A DNA stretch of 64,000 bases from Linyphia triangularis. Lineage: Eukaryota; Arthropoda; Arachnida; Araneae; Linyphiidae. Every line of letters begins with the position of its first letter. Within the stretch, counting starts at the first letter, position 1. Under the pieces are notes generated by a model. That model did no database searches. It was given only the letters and a program-made list of their open reading frames with translations, and was not told the origin of the DNA. Positions 39,240 to 49,537 of the stretch are shown here, piece by piece. The stretch is from NCBI GenBank assembly GCA_963978545.1, contig OZ021731.1, forward strand, positions 55,415,242-55,479,241, written 5' to 3'. A program made the position numbers and the translations under genes.

Positions 39240-41340
39240 TTTTTCAATAAGCGCAGCGTCTTCAATTGATCGAGGATGTGCAATGGGGTCTCTTATTTGG
39301 TTTTTTAGAAAGCAATTGTTTTTGTGTGAATGTTAATTAGGAATTTTATGATTTGGTTTTCGTGTAAATTCTATTGTTATATGATTTATTTTTTGTCCAA
39401 GTGTGAAAATCTTTTTCTATTGTTTTATTGTTACACGTGCAAAATTGGCCTGTATGTGGGGGGAGGGGAATAATGCTAAACTATCTGGTAACAGTTAAAG
39501 ACATATAAATGGTTTTCAAATTTTTCATTAATATTTTTCGATAAACATAGTGTCTTCAATTGATCGAGGAAGTGCAAATAGGGTCTCTTATTTGGTTTTT
39601 TTAGATTACAATGGTTGTGGTGTGTATGTTATTTATGAATTTTTATTATTCAAGAGCAAAAATCTTTTCCACATGCATCATTCTTATAAGTGCAAATGTA
39701 GTCTCTTATTGTTTTCTTTACCAATATTTCTTTGGCGTTTAATGTATGACTTTGGTTTTTCTGTAAATTCTATTGTTAATTATGATTCCTTTTTATTCAA
39801 GTGTGAAAATCTTTTTCTATTGTTTCATTGTTGTACGTGCAAAATGTGGCCCTGGGGAAGTGGGGGGGGGACAATGCTAAATTATCTGGTTGAAGGCATA
39901 TAAATGGTATTCAAAAGTGTCATTAATATTTTTCAATACGTGCAGCGTCTTCAACTGATCGAGGATGTGCAATTGGGATCTCTTATTTGGCTTTTTAGCT
40001 TACAATGGTTTTGGTGTGTAAATTATTTATGAATTTTTATTCTTTTGAGGGCAATTTTTTTTTTTTTTTAAACTCTGAGAGGGTGTCTTGTACTATATTC
40101 TGTTTTTGCATTTTTATATTACTAAAATGACATTAATATTTTTCAATAAGCACAGCGTCTTCAATTGATCGAGGATGTGCAAATGGGGTCTGTTATTTGG
40201 TTGTTTTTTTATAATATATATATATTTTATTTATTTTTTTGTCAATGTTAATTATGAATTTTATGACTTTGGAGTTTGTGTAAATTCTATTGTTAATTAT
40301 GATTTATTTTTATTCAAGTGTGAAAATCTTTTTCTGTTGGTTAATTGTTATACGTGCAAAATTGGTCCGTGGTTGGAGGGGAATCATGCTCTATTATCTG
40401 GTAACAGTTAAAGACATATAAATGGTTTTCGAATTTTTCATTAACATTTTTCGATAAACACAGCGTCATCAATTGATCAATGAGATCTGGTCAGTTTATC
40501 AGTGGCCACCCTGTATGTCTAGGTTTATTGCGCTTTCAGGTAAGAACAGTGTGATTTCTCAACAGTTTCGTTTTTGTGTGACTTCGATTGTTAATTAGGA
40601 ATTTTTATTGAATTGATGCCTTTGGTTTGCATTCCGCTCCCCCCCCCCCTCCCCATCCAATATTCTTATTGCTTCTGTACCAATATTTTTTTTATGACTT
40701 TGGTTTTTGTGTGAATGATAATTGTTTTTGTTTTATTTAACGGTTGCGGTTAAAGGCCAATATTTCTTTTTAGTTTTTGTGCGAATTCTATTCTTTGTTA
40801 TGAATTTTTCAGGCGTAGCCCCCAACGATTGTATTTTATCAGGGTGTCTACACATCGGGAAAAGTTGTGGAAGTTACAAAAAATTTCCCGTCAAATCAGG
40901 GAATTTTTTTAGAAGTCCTGAATTTTGTGGCCACCCTAATTGTGAATTCTTATTATTTGAGATTGAAAATCTTTTTCACTTGTTTCATTGTTGTAAGTGC
41001 AACACGTGCCCGTGGGGAAGGGGGGAATAATGCAAAATTATCTGGTTGAAGGCATATAAATGGTATTCGAAAGTGTCATTAATATTTTGAAATAAGCGCA
41101 GCGTCTTCAATTGATCGAAGATGAGCAAATGGGGTATCTTATTTCGTTTTTTAGATAACAATGGTTTTTGTGTGAATGTTAATTATGAATTTTTATTATT
41201 CAAGAGCGAAGATATTTTTCACATGCTTCATTCTTATAAGTGGTTTAACGACATAATTGGTTTTCGAAACTGTCATTAATATTTTTCGATAAACACAGCG
41301 TCTTCAATTGATCAAGGAGATCTGGTAAGTTTATCAGTGG
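39240..41340. repeat. Modular T/G-rich repeat array
   Basis: At least seven modules share 'cttcaattgatcga' preceded by 'attaatatttttc(a/g)ataa' and 'cagcgt'. The shared site lies near 39,260, 39,555, 39,950, 40,160, 40,468, 41,105 and 41,302. Most continue 'ggatgtgcaaatggggtctc' and then sequence like 'tttttgtgtgaatgttaatt' and 'gtgtgaaaatctttttct'. Two (40,468 and 41,302) instead continue 'agatctggt(c/a)agtttatca' and 'gtggccacc'. Spacing varies from about 200 to 640 bp. The plus strand is strongly T/G-rich. Short frames (39,550-39,903; 40,175-40,411; 40,722-41,030) are repeat-derived and unlikely to be genes. Confidence 0.8.
40841..40937. mobile_element. 97-bp miniature inverted-repeat element
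   Basis: It starts 'agggtgtctacac' and ends 'gtggccaccct', inverted ends differing at two positions. The inside contains 'tcagggaatttttt'. The compact size and the ends resemble a widespread class of tiny invertebrate MITEs. It sits within the modular array, whose type-2 modules also end in 'gtggccacc'. Confidence 0.5.
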
Positions 41341-43907
41341 CCACCATGTACTTTCAATATGGGCAAGCTACAACATCAAAAAACTTTTTTTTCATGAAAA
41401 ATTCCAGTTTCACAAACTACTACCACGACTTCAGCTGCTTCAAATACACCTCTTGGTTTGGCTAAAGATGAATTTTTATTCACAAATGCCTTCCGTAATG
41501 CCACTCAATTGTTGGCTATTGTTTGCAACCCGATCAGTTCAAACAGGAAAAAGTCCCAAAAGGGGTATAATGAGAAAATTAATAATCTTCGATGAATCTA
41601 CGATTGTTTGCAATTCGACCAGTTCAACCGGCAAAAATCTCCAAAGGGGTCCTATACTGCTTTTGTTCCATTTCTCAAATTTGGAAAACTGTAGGACTTT
41701 GTTTTCTTCGTTATTTCAGTGTTTATCGTTTGTCGAAATCTAAAACCAGCTGAAGAACTATTGTTTTTATTTTTGTTACGTCATAAATTAACGTTTTCTA
41801 AATCCATTAGGAGGTGTGTTTTTTTAAATTCAACATTAATTGTTTTATTTTCAGATAAGGGATTGTCTTGGGTTCATTGTATTGTTAGCGGTTTCTATTA
41901 CTTTAGTTTTTGTAAGTTAAAATTTATGAGATTCACATTAAAATGTTTTTAAAAAATTTCGATTTTTTTTTTTTTTTTCACTTTACTCAGAGCTAAATAT
42001 CACATACCCTTGAGATTGGTTACTTTCTAACGTTTAATTTTGTTTTGTGGTTCTATTGTTAACAATTTTTTGTTTTTGTAGGTATTTAGTTAGCAATCCA
42101 CGTTCAATTTTGATCAACAAATGCTATTTATTGATATGAGGATGGGTGTACTGTTTTAAAAAAAAAAAAAACTAATTAAAATTTCTCCATTTTGCGATAA
42201 TACATGGCGAGCTGGAGATTAAATCTGCTTGTGTTAAAAATTTCACAGTTTTCCTTGCACCAGGTAAAGAGATACGTTAGTGACAACACACCGGTTCCTT
42301 ACTTTTTTCTTTTTTAATATAGAGAGATTCAATACTAAAGTAATATAGCTAACCACTAATTTGCTACAATTTACTAAAACGACTGCAAATCATGTGTTAT
42401 AACAGTGAAAGGGAGTAGTAGTTCTTGTGGGAATTACGTTAATGTGGGGGCCCTGTTATTGAGTTAATTTGTTGATATGTGTTCGTTAAGATTTTTTTCA
42501 TTTCATTAAATTTTTCTATTGCTAAACCTGCATTTTGGTTACAGTTTCGGTTTTCAAAGCTGGAAAAGGAATAATTTGTAAGTAACGGGAATTTTAAACA
42601 AACAATATCAATATATTTTTTGTGTGCATACAAAAGTATTTAAATTTTTGTTGGCATCCTGTAACGCCAATGATTTTCTTATTTTCTGAGAGTTACATTA
42701 AATGCGTGTTGGTTAGTATCAGACGAAACGGTCGTTTCGCCGCCAACCTTAAAAAAGGCAGAAACGACAGTAAGTATCTATTCTCTGCACAACTTCCAGC
42801 CAAAAAGCCGAAATTGACTATTTTCTAGCGTGCTTACGAAACTTCACATAATTATACAAAAAATACCATAGATTCGTCTCGGTGATATCTTTCAAAGAAA
42901 AAAAAATTGAGTACCTAGGACAAAAGACAACGAAGAAAAAAAATATTGAAAATTCCAAAGCGAAATAAAAAAACGAGTTCTAGCCCGATTTTGATGTAAA
43001 AATTTAGACAAACGTACAGCCCTAACTAATCTATAGATCTTCAAACGGATTGAATTATAGGATGCGGAATGTTTCAACTTAAAATCCTACGCTGGTTTGA
43101 ACTTCATTAAATAATTCTTTCTATTTTTAATTAATTTAAAACCACTTTTTTTCATTTCATAATTTGGCGACAGATAAAGGCGATCAGCTTGTAATTGAGG
43201 TACAGATATATATGCCAAAAGTTGCCAAACAGGTTTGCTTTCATTTGGAAGTTAGTTTTTCCGACATGTTAGGCTTAAGTGAGTCTTAACGTAATGTTAA
43301 AGTATAGGAGAACGAATTGGACTATAAATATATGGCTTATAACATCTTTAAAATTTAAATAATTTAATTTTTGAAGAGACAGAATTAAAGAGAAATATTT
43401 GTTCTTTAAGTTGCATGTGTTATTTGAACTGTATGACCAATTTAGAGAGAGTTAACTTTCAAAAACATTTTAATTTCGGGAAATCTCCATTGAAAAATGA
43501 AAACAATCACATTTTGTTGCAAGATACTATGGGCAAAGTATAAATGTGGAGGTTATACGAGCTGACGTCACAGTCAACTCATTACAGAGGACTAAATGAA
43601 CCACGCATTGCGATTGGCTAATGGAATTTGCAAAAATGTCATTCGTTTTTAAAGATGTGTTGATTTTTACTTTCCGTTGTAAAATGAAATTGTAGAATCA
43701 TATATCATCAAAATTGTAATTTCATAGTGAATTTTAAAATTGTTGTTAAGAAAATATTTTAAATTTTGTCAAATATCAATGGATTATTATGTGAACCAAA
43801 ATAATGCTTGGTATAATAAAAATAATTTATACTGCAATATTTATTAGACTGTAAAAAACTTGTAATATTTATTTGTAACAATTTATTAGTATAAACTTTC
43901 AATGGGA
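41341..43907. other. Non-coding DNA with possible decayed coding piece
   Basis: Between 41,400 and 41,670 the plus strand can be read in a different frame from the longest ORF to give a stretch that begins 'PVSQTTTTTSAASNTP'. This suggests a frame-shifted coding relic, but I recognise no family. The rest is AT-rich. Confidence 0.35.
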
Positions 43908-44010
43908 TGCACGCTCTGGCCTTGTAAGTTAAAGGTGCCGGATTTGATTCCTGTGTTAGGTGTGGATGTTCGTTGTGATTCGAAATCCACGTTAAGCTGT
44001 GGGTCCCGGA
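43908..44010 (+). mobile_element. Second tRNA-like SINE family, copy 2
   Basis: Plus-strand match to the element at 31150-31260: 'gctctggccttgtaagtt', a B-box-like 'gatttgattcctg', then 'gttaggtgtggatgttcgt'. It is followed by 'ctgaaacttggcaga', a phrase also seen near 21,000. No target duplication was identified. Confidence 0.5.
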
Positions 44011-44199
44011 CTGATTAGTCATTATTATGCACCAAAATAGGTCGTTGTGCGTACAAACTAACCAATCGAGCTGAAACTTGGCAGACAGGATCTTTGTCAA
44101 TGGCAACGTATTTCTTTAAGTTTTGGGAGTTGAGTTGCCATACACAAGTTTCTAGTACTCATTCGTGGTAGATTTTGATGGTTACTGCCGTCCGCATTC

Positions 44200-44620
44200 A
44201 ACCAATTTGTCAATTTTCACGTAGATTTTGGCATGCAAGATATCATTGAACTCAACTTGAAGAATTATGAATATTCATGGTACCAGGTGTACCATAGGTG
44301 GTACTACTTCTGGTTTATCAATTTTGAAGATAAATATGGCATGTTGGGTGTCGTTAGACTTGTCTTGAAAAATTATGAATGTTTAAGGTACCAGGTATAG
44401 CATAGGTAGTACCACTTTCGGTTTATCAATTTCCAAGATAAATATGGCATGTTGGACTTTTGTTTTGATGAATTATGAATGTTTAAAGTACCAGGTATGC
44501 TATTGGTACCACTTTCGGTTTATCAATTTTAAAGATAATTATTGCATGTAAGGTATCGTCGAACTCAGTTTGAAGAATTATGAATATCCCTGGTACCAGG
44601 TTTACCATAGGGGATAAATA
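44200..44620. repeat. Degenerate tandem repeat, ~100-110 bp units
   Basis: Four units carry 'aattatgaat' (44,263; 44,371; 44,471; 44,576), 'taccaggt' and 'ggtttatcaatttt', then 'gataaatatggcatgt'. Periods are about 108, 100 and 105 bp. Confidence 0.82.
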
Positions 44621-44669
44621 GAAAAACGATGAAACGGACAAATTCAAAAAAGAGAAGTCATCAGTGTTT

Positions 44670-45470
44670 AAAAAAAATTATGATATCCCCCAAAAAAACA
44701 CTTTTGAAAAGTAGAAGAACCACCAACCTCAAAACACAAAAAACTTTCTTACAATAAAAAAATCATAAACATGATGAAAATTTTCAGCTACAAACACAGT
44801 GATATAAAAAAATGGCCAACCTCTGATTAGAACTCTCGGTTGTGACTCGCTTACGAATGTATGCTTACTTAATTTATTTTTAACATTTAAGTTCCGCTCC
44901 CATAAAAATTTACGCTGCTTGAGGTTGGCGCCGGTCTTAATTACTAACCTTTAAAACCCCCCACACATAAAAACTTTCCAAAATGTATGTATTAACCAAA
45001 CAAAAGCTTACCAGAAATACTTAACAACTACTTAAAAAATTCTTAATAACGATTCAAATGCAAGCGTTTGAGCACAGTTTCTCTATACTATTTTCAAAAT
45101 TACACGAGCATGAATATTTACACCACTTTGTATTTCCTACCCCATCCAAATGAAATCATAAACTCAAATATTCGTGCAAACATCCATAAATTAGTTTAAA
45201 CGCAAGCGTTGTTAATATTCCTATGACGGGCGCCAACCTCAAGCAGCGTAAATTTAAAAATAAATTAAGTAAGCATACATTCGTAAGCGAGTCACAACCG
45301 AGAGTTCTAATCAGAGGTTGGCCATTTTTTTATATCACTGTGTTTGTAGCTGAAAATTTTCATCATGTTTATGATTTTTTTATTGTAAGAAAGTTTTTTG
45401 TGTTTTTGAGGTTGGTGGTTCTTCTACTTTTCAAAAGTGTTTTTTTGGGGGATATTAAAAAATTTATTTC
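44670..45470. mobile_element. Foldback element with ~250-bp arms
   Basis: The left arm (about 44,670-44,937) and right arm (about 45,225-45,470) are reverse complements. They run through 'tatcccccaaaaaaacactt', 'gtagaagaaccaccaacc', 'aaaattttcagctacaaaca', 'aatggccaacctctgatta' and 'tacgctgcttgaggttggcg'. The match is close to exact apart from an ~20-30 bp segment near 44,890-44,910 that is absent from the right arm. The spacer is ~290 bp. The 90-codon plus-strand frame at 45,223-45,495 is the right arm read through and not a gene. High arm identity implies a recent origin or gene conversion. Confidence 0.87.
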
Positions 45471-46432
45471 TATTGTGATTGGTGCTTTCTTGTAGTCGCC
45501 AAGCAAATAGTCGCAATTGATTAGGGTCTGTTACTGCTTGTGTACCAATATTTCTTTTGTGTTTAATTTATGAGTTTTGTTTTTATGTTAATTGTGCTTG
45601 TTACAAAATAGTAAAAATATTAAAATATATATTTTTAATGATTGTTTTATCATCCAACTAGTTCTCACAGCATTCAAGAAACAGTGTTTAGAATAGAAGA
45701 ACTCGAAGATGCAAAAATACCAAAGAGTAAAAAAAATTTATTTCTTCCAAGTTTCAATAAAGTTATTCAAAAATACAAAATGAAACACGAAGGCAGTATT
45801 GGAATATGTTTAATTGAATTCTAAAAAAAGATTTCAAGATATTATATCTGATGACTCAAAAAACAAAATATTTGTCTAGAATTTTAAGAACTACACAGGA
45901 AATGATTATACAGTAAAAGGAATAAATACTTCTACTCATCAGCCTCTAATAATCATAGACAACAATCGCCAGAAAATCGTCACGCAAGTAGCTATAAAAA
46001 CGACACAGGAAAGGAAAAAAATACTAAATTAATGGAAAAAAAAAATACTCATTGTAACATAAAAGTATAAACGGCATATGTGCTTTTTTTTTTATCTTGG
46101 AATTTACATCTTTTATCTCATTTTTCTAAAATTTTCAAAAAGGGGGGCGCAAGTGCACCTCCTTGCACCCTCCTGGGGGCGCCCATGTCAACAACATGAA
46201 GGTAGAGAGGCAAACCAAAGGCACCAATTCACGAATGGATCACAGGAATTGGTATAAAATCCCCAACTATTCTATTTCTTTGGTGTTATCATACGCAGCC
46301 AAGGTATTTCACCGAGAAATGGGCGAAGATCCCTTTGGAGATCGCGCAGCGAGCGCGTTCGTTGGTTGGCGAACGTTAGTGAGCAGGGGGAGGAGCCCCC
46401 TAGTTACAAAAAAGAAATTAAAAACCACTTTT
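45471..46432. other. Non-coding DNA, possible decayed coding relic
   Basis: The stretch at 45,640-46,030 has a codon-like look (Lys/Asn/Gln-rich, interrupted by stops in every frame), suggesting a dead gene of an element. At 46,150-46,410 there is a GC-rich island with clustered short repeats ('gcgcagcgagcgcg', 'aggagccccctag') typical of element ends. Neither is assignable. Confidence 0.35.
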
Positions 46433-46838
46433 TTAGTGTGAAAATGCAGGTAAATTAGAGTCGTCAAAAAGTAGGTAGGTGTGCGCTGTTGAAAAAATCT
46501 GAATAACGGAACATTTGAAACAAAAAAAAATTTAATGGTTTTAGATTTAATGTGACAGTGGCTATATCCTGTACCTCTAATATTAATTTATATGCAAAAA
46601 TAACAAAATGGAGGACAAAAAAAATTAAAAGACATAGTTCTTTTGCATGTTTTTTGCCAAAAAAAATTGTAAAAATTAAAATTTTGCAATAATTCTGGTA
46701 CAGGATATACCGATAAGTGTGCAGAATATGTGGTTAAAATTTCATAAAGTTCAGTTTAGTAGTTTCGAAGATTTTTTTAACAGCGCACATCTACCCTACT
46801 TTTTGAGAACTCCTGTTTACCTGGCATTTTCACTCTAA
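46433..46838. mobile_element. MITE with ~60-bp terminal inverted repeats
   Basis: The left end 'tagtgtgaaaatgcaggtaa' continues through 'tcaaaaagtagg' and 'tgtgcgctgtt'. The right end is the inverted counterpart ('aacagcgcacatctaccc' to 'gcattttcactcta'). An inner pair, 'tatatcctgtacc' and 'ggtacaggatata', extends the palindrome. It abuts dispersed repeat copy B. Confidence 0.75.
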
Positions 46839-47009
46839 ACTAGGGGTGTGGAACATCGCACAACTTTCAATTAGACTTTATTAGTGATGTGGATTTATGT
46901 CATTTACCATTTTTAAATTTCCATCATTCGTTTAGAAAAAATTATCAGTTTGGTGATATTTTTTGCGATAATTATAATATGGGACTTCATTTTAAAAAAA
47001 AAAAAAAAA

Positions 47010-47046
<37 letters not shown>

Positions 47047-47619
47047 GCACCAAAATGGGACATTTTGGCGATATACTTTTCGATAATTCTTATATTATCC
47101 TTTCATATAAGTGAAATTGAGAAGAGGAGAAAAAACGATCGTTCATAAGCTATATTCAAGCAAAGAGAACTCTGTGTTAAAGGCATTCGTTTTTCAACTT
47201 TTTACGCCGTTGAAGCATTTTTACGGAAATTTTGGAGGTGGGGATGTTTAGAACACCTTAAGAGGATTGACACCCACAGTGATTTTTATTAAATCGTTAG
47301 AGCCGTTTTTTAGCAATCATTAAAAAACATGGTGTTTTCAAAGGCAGCTACGTTGTGCGCATGAGCGATTTCGACAAAAACCTTAATGGTAGGTCCTTGG
47401 GCCATCATCAACCTGCTCACCAAATTTGAAAATCGTAGGTCAATTTGTTCGGGAGTTATGCTGACCACGTACACACAGACAGACATTTTTTCTAAATCCC
47501 TTTTTTGATATCAGGATGTTCCAAAACGTGGAAAAATGCAAAAAAATCTAAAAAATTTTTGACCGAATTCTATACTTTCATTACCCTATGTATTACATTT
47601 GGGTAATTGAAAGTAAAAA
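46837..47619 (+). repeat. Unnamed ~0.7 kb dispersed repeat, copy B
   Basis: Same order of landmarks as copy A (12498): 'aaactaggggtgtgg' start, an A-rich block (46,993-47,044), 'ggcgatatacttttcgata', 'ttgttcgggagttatgctga', and a terminal hairpin ending 'gggtaattgaaagtaaaaa'. It includes a block between 'cagacagacatttttt' and the terminal hairpin that is missing from copy A but present in copy C. No coding frame. Confidence 0.85.
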
Positions 47620-47790
47620 GTAGTTAAAATCAATAAAATTTTATTCTTTTTGTAATTTACGAATGTTTTTATTAAGCCTAAGAAGTTGTATATCAATAAA
47701 CATAAAAGTATTCTTAAAAATAATTAATAAATATAGTTTTTTTCTTTTTTTTTTTCATGCATCCAAAGTAGACAGAGCCCTTAACAAGGG

Positions 47791-48259
47791 GGGATTTTAA
47801 TCATTAAATGTCTCTAAATTGTACACGCTTGGTAATCAAACATGAGGCACTAAAAATCGAATGTATATGGAAGTGGTTTTTTAGTGACAATGTCCAAATT
47901 AAAAAAAAAAAATTCAAGGTGCACGAGGAAAATTTATCCATCAATATGATCCACTAATTCTGAATATTTCACACTATCATACTATACTACGTAGTCACCA
48001 GTTTCTACTAGAACAATATATCATAGAATGGAACTAAACTAGAAGTGTTGACCAATGATCAGGTCCAGTAGTGGGAGATCCCTCCTTGAGCTATCCTTTT
48101 CATATCCCAATGTCTTATTTAAGTGTTCCTCAGAGTAATTAATGTGTAGGTAAACGACTCCAGTTGCCTTTGATGTGTTCAATTGTTCGTAGCATACTGA
48201 TTACTGGAAAAACCTAACACACAGTGATGATTTTTTCCCATCATTTTCAACAGATTTAC
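47791..48259. other. Non-coding DNA, nothing recognised
   Basis: AT-rich sequence between the inverted-repeat boundary and dispersed repeat copy C. No frame or structure is recognised. Confidence 0.4.
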
Positions 48260-48940
48260 TAACTAGGGGTATGGAACATCGCATAACTTTCAATTACACT
48301 TTATTACTGATGTGGATTTATGTAATTTACCGTTTTTAAATTTCCGTCATTCGTTTAGAAAAAATGACCAGTTTGACGATATTTTTTGCGATAATTGTAA
48401 TATGAGACTTCATTAAAAAAAAAAAAAACTGCACCAAAATGGAAATTTTGACGATATACTTTTCGATAATTCTTATATTATCCTTTCTTATAAGTGAAAT
48501 TGAGAAGAGGAGAAAAAACGATCGTTCATAATCTATGTTCAAGCAAAGAGAACTCTGTGTTAAAGGCATTCGCTTTTCAACTTTTTACGCCGTTGAAGCA
48601 TGTTTACGGAAATTTCGGAGGTGGGGATGTTTAGAACACCTTAAGAGGCATTTGCACAGCGATTTTTATCAAAATCGTTAAAGCCGTTTTCTTAGCAATC
48701 ATTGAAAAACAGGATTTTTTCAATGGAAGCTACCTTATGCGGATGCGCGATTTCGACGAAAATCTTAATGGTAGGTCCTTGGGCCATCATCAACCTGCTC
48801 ACCAAACTTGAATATCGTAGGTCAATTTGTTCGGGAGTTATGCTGACCACGCACACACAGACAGACATTTTTTCTAAATCACTTTTTTGAGATCAGGATG
48901 CTCCAAAACGTGGAGAAATGCACACACAAAAAATCGAAAT

Positions 48941-48943
<3 letters not shown>

Positions 48944-49017
<74 letters not shown>
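48944..49017. repeat. (TA)n tract, left flank of Helitron
   Basis: About 74 bp of TA dinucleotides immediately outside the Helitron 3' end. Confidence 0.95.
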
Positions 49018-49018
<1 letters not shown>

Positions 49019-49280
49019 TAGCAGACCCGACAGACGTTGTTCTGTATACACACGTCGTTAATTCGAAAATTTCAAACATTCTTCAATAAGCTGTAACAAT
49101 CTGGACTGTTTTGATGAAAATTATTATTCAAGAGTTATTTTAATATCTAACGTCATTACATGTACACTTATACAAATTCGACCGATCGGTAGCATGTGAG
49201 TATATACTGTGTGTGTAAGTATGCATATACTGTATGAGTGAAGTGAAATGTAGAAGCTGTGTTAACTAAAAAGATGCATC

Positions 49281-49434
49281 TATTACCACACTCCACGGAT
49301 GAAATTTGTAGACTGGATAATAGCAGCCACTGTCTATGATTATTGACACGGATATTTCTAGGCGTCACCGAAAATTTTAAGTGAATGAAATGACTGATTA
49401 CAGGTTGGGATATTATCCGTGGAGTGTGGCAATA
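49281..49434. repeat. 20-bp inverted repeat pair in Helitron 3' region
   Basis: 'tattaccacactccacggat' (49281-49300) and 'atccgtggagtgtggcaata' (49415-49434) are reverse complements with one mismatch, 114 bp apart. They lie between the helicase stop and the Helitron 3' end. They could be ends of a small captured element or a structural feature of the Helitron. Confidence 0.8.
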
Positions 49435-49537
49435 ACAGCGTCGTAAATACAAACTTTAATTTGTTTTAAGTAAAGGTAAAAAATCTTATACTGAAACTAT
49501 TTTATAACATTTATTTATTAATTTACAAAAACTTAAT

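Larger units (their letters stand above)
37997..47790. mobile_element. 9.8 kb segment bounded by ~130-bp inverted repeats
   Basis: The left end reads 'ttaagggctctgtctacttt' and continues 'ggatgcatg'. The right end at about 47,757-47,790 is its reverse complement. Past a variable A/T run the two arms keep matching ('gaatactgttatgtttattg' on the left with its inverted partner on the right, and 'cttgttaggctta' with its partner), to about 130 bp. The interior holds the T/G-rich modular array, a second SINE-type copy, a large hairpin, a MITE and dispersed repeat copy B, but no intact gene. It could be a large decayed DNA transposon or simply two inverted copies of a dispersed repeat. The repeat phrase upstream of the left arm also occurs near 35,460, which favours the second reading. 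Confidence 0.4.

Noticed and set aside
39550..41049. Cys/Phe-rich frames of 60-117 codons with repeated 'YDSFLFKCENLF'-like segments
   Set aside because: The protein repeats follow exactly from the DNA modules. Composition reflects T/G-rich repeat DNA, not a gene family.
45223..45495. 90-codon frame with hydrophobic stretch
   Set aside because: It lies in one arm of a foldback hairpin and mirrors the other arm; not an independent gene.
46163..46441. 92-codon plus-strand frame in GC-rich island
   Set aside because: It overlaps clustered short repeats and the start of a MITE; no domain.
37997..47790. Polinton/Maverick element
   Set aside because: Inverted ends are present, but no integrase, polymerase B, protease or capsid gene can be read inside, and the ends may be dispersed repeats.
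48879..49089. Tyr-Ile repeat proteins
   Set aside because: Artefacts of the (TA)n tract beside the Helitron.
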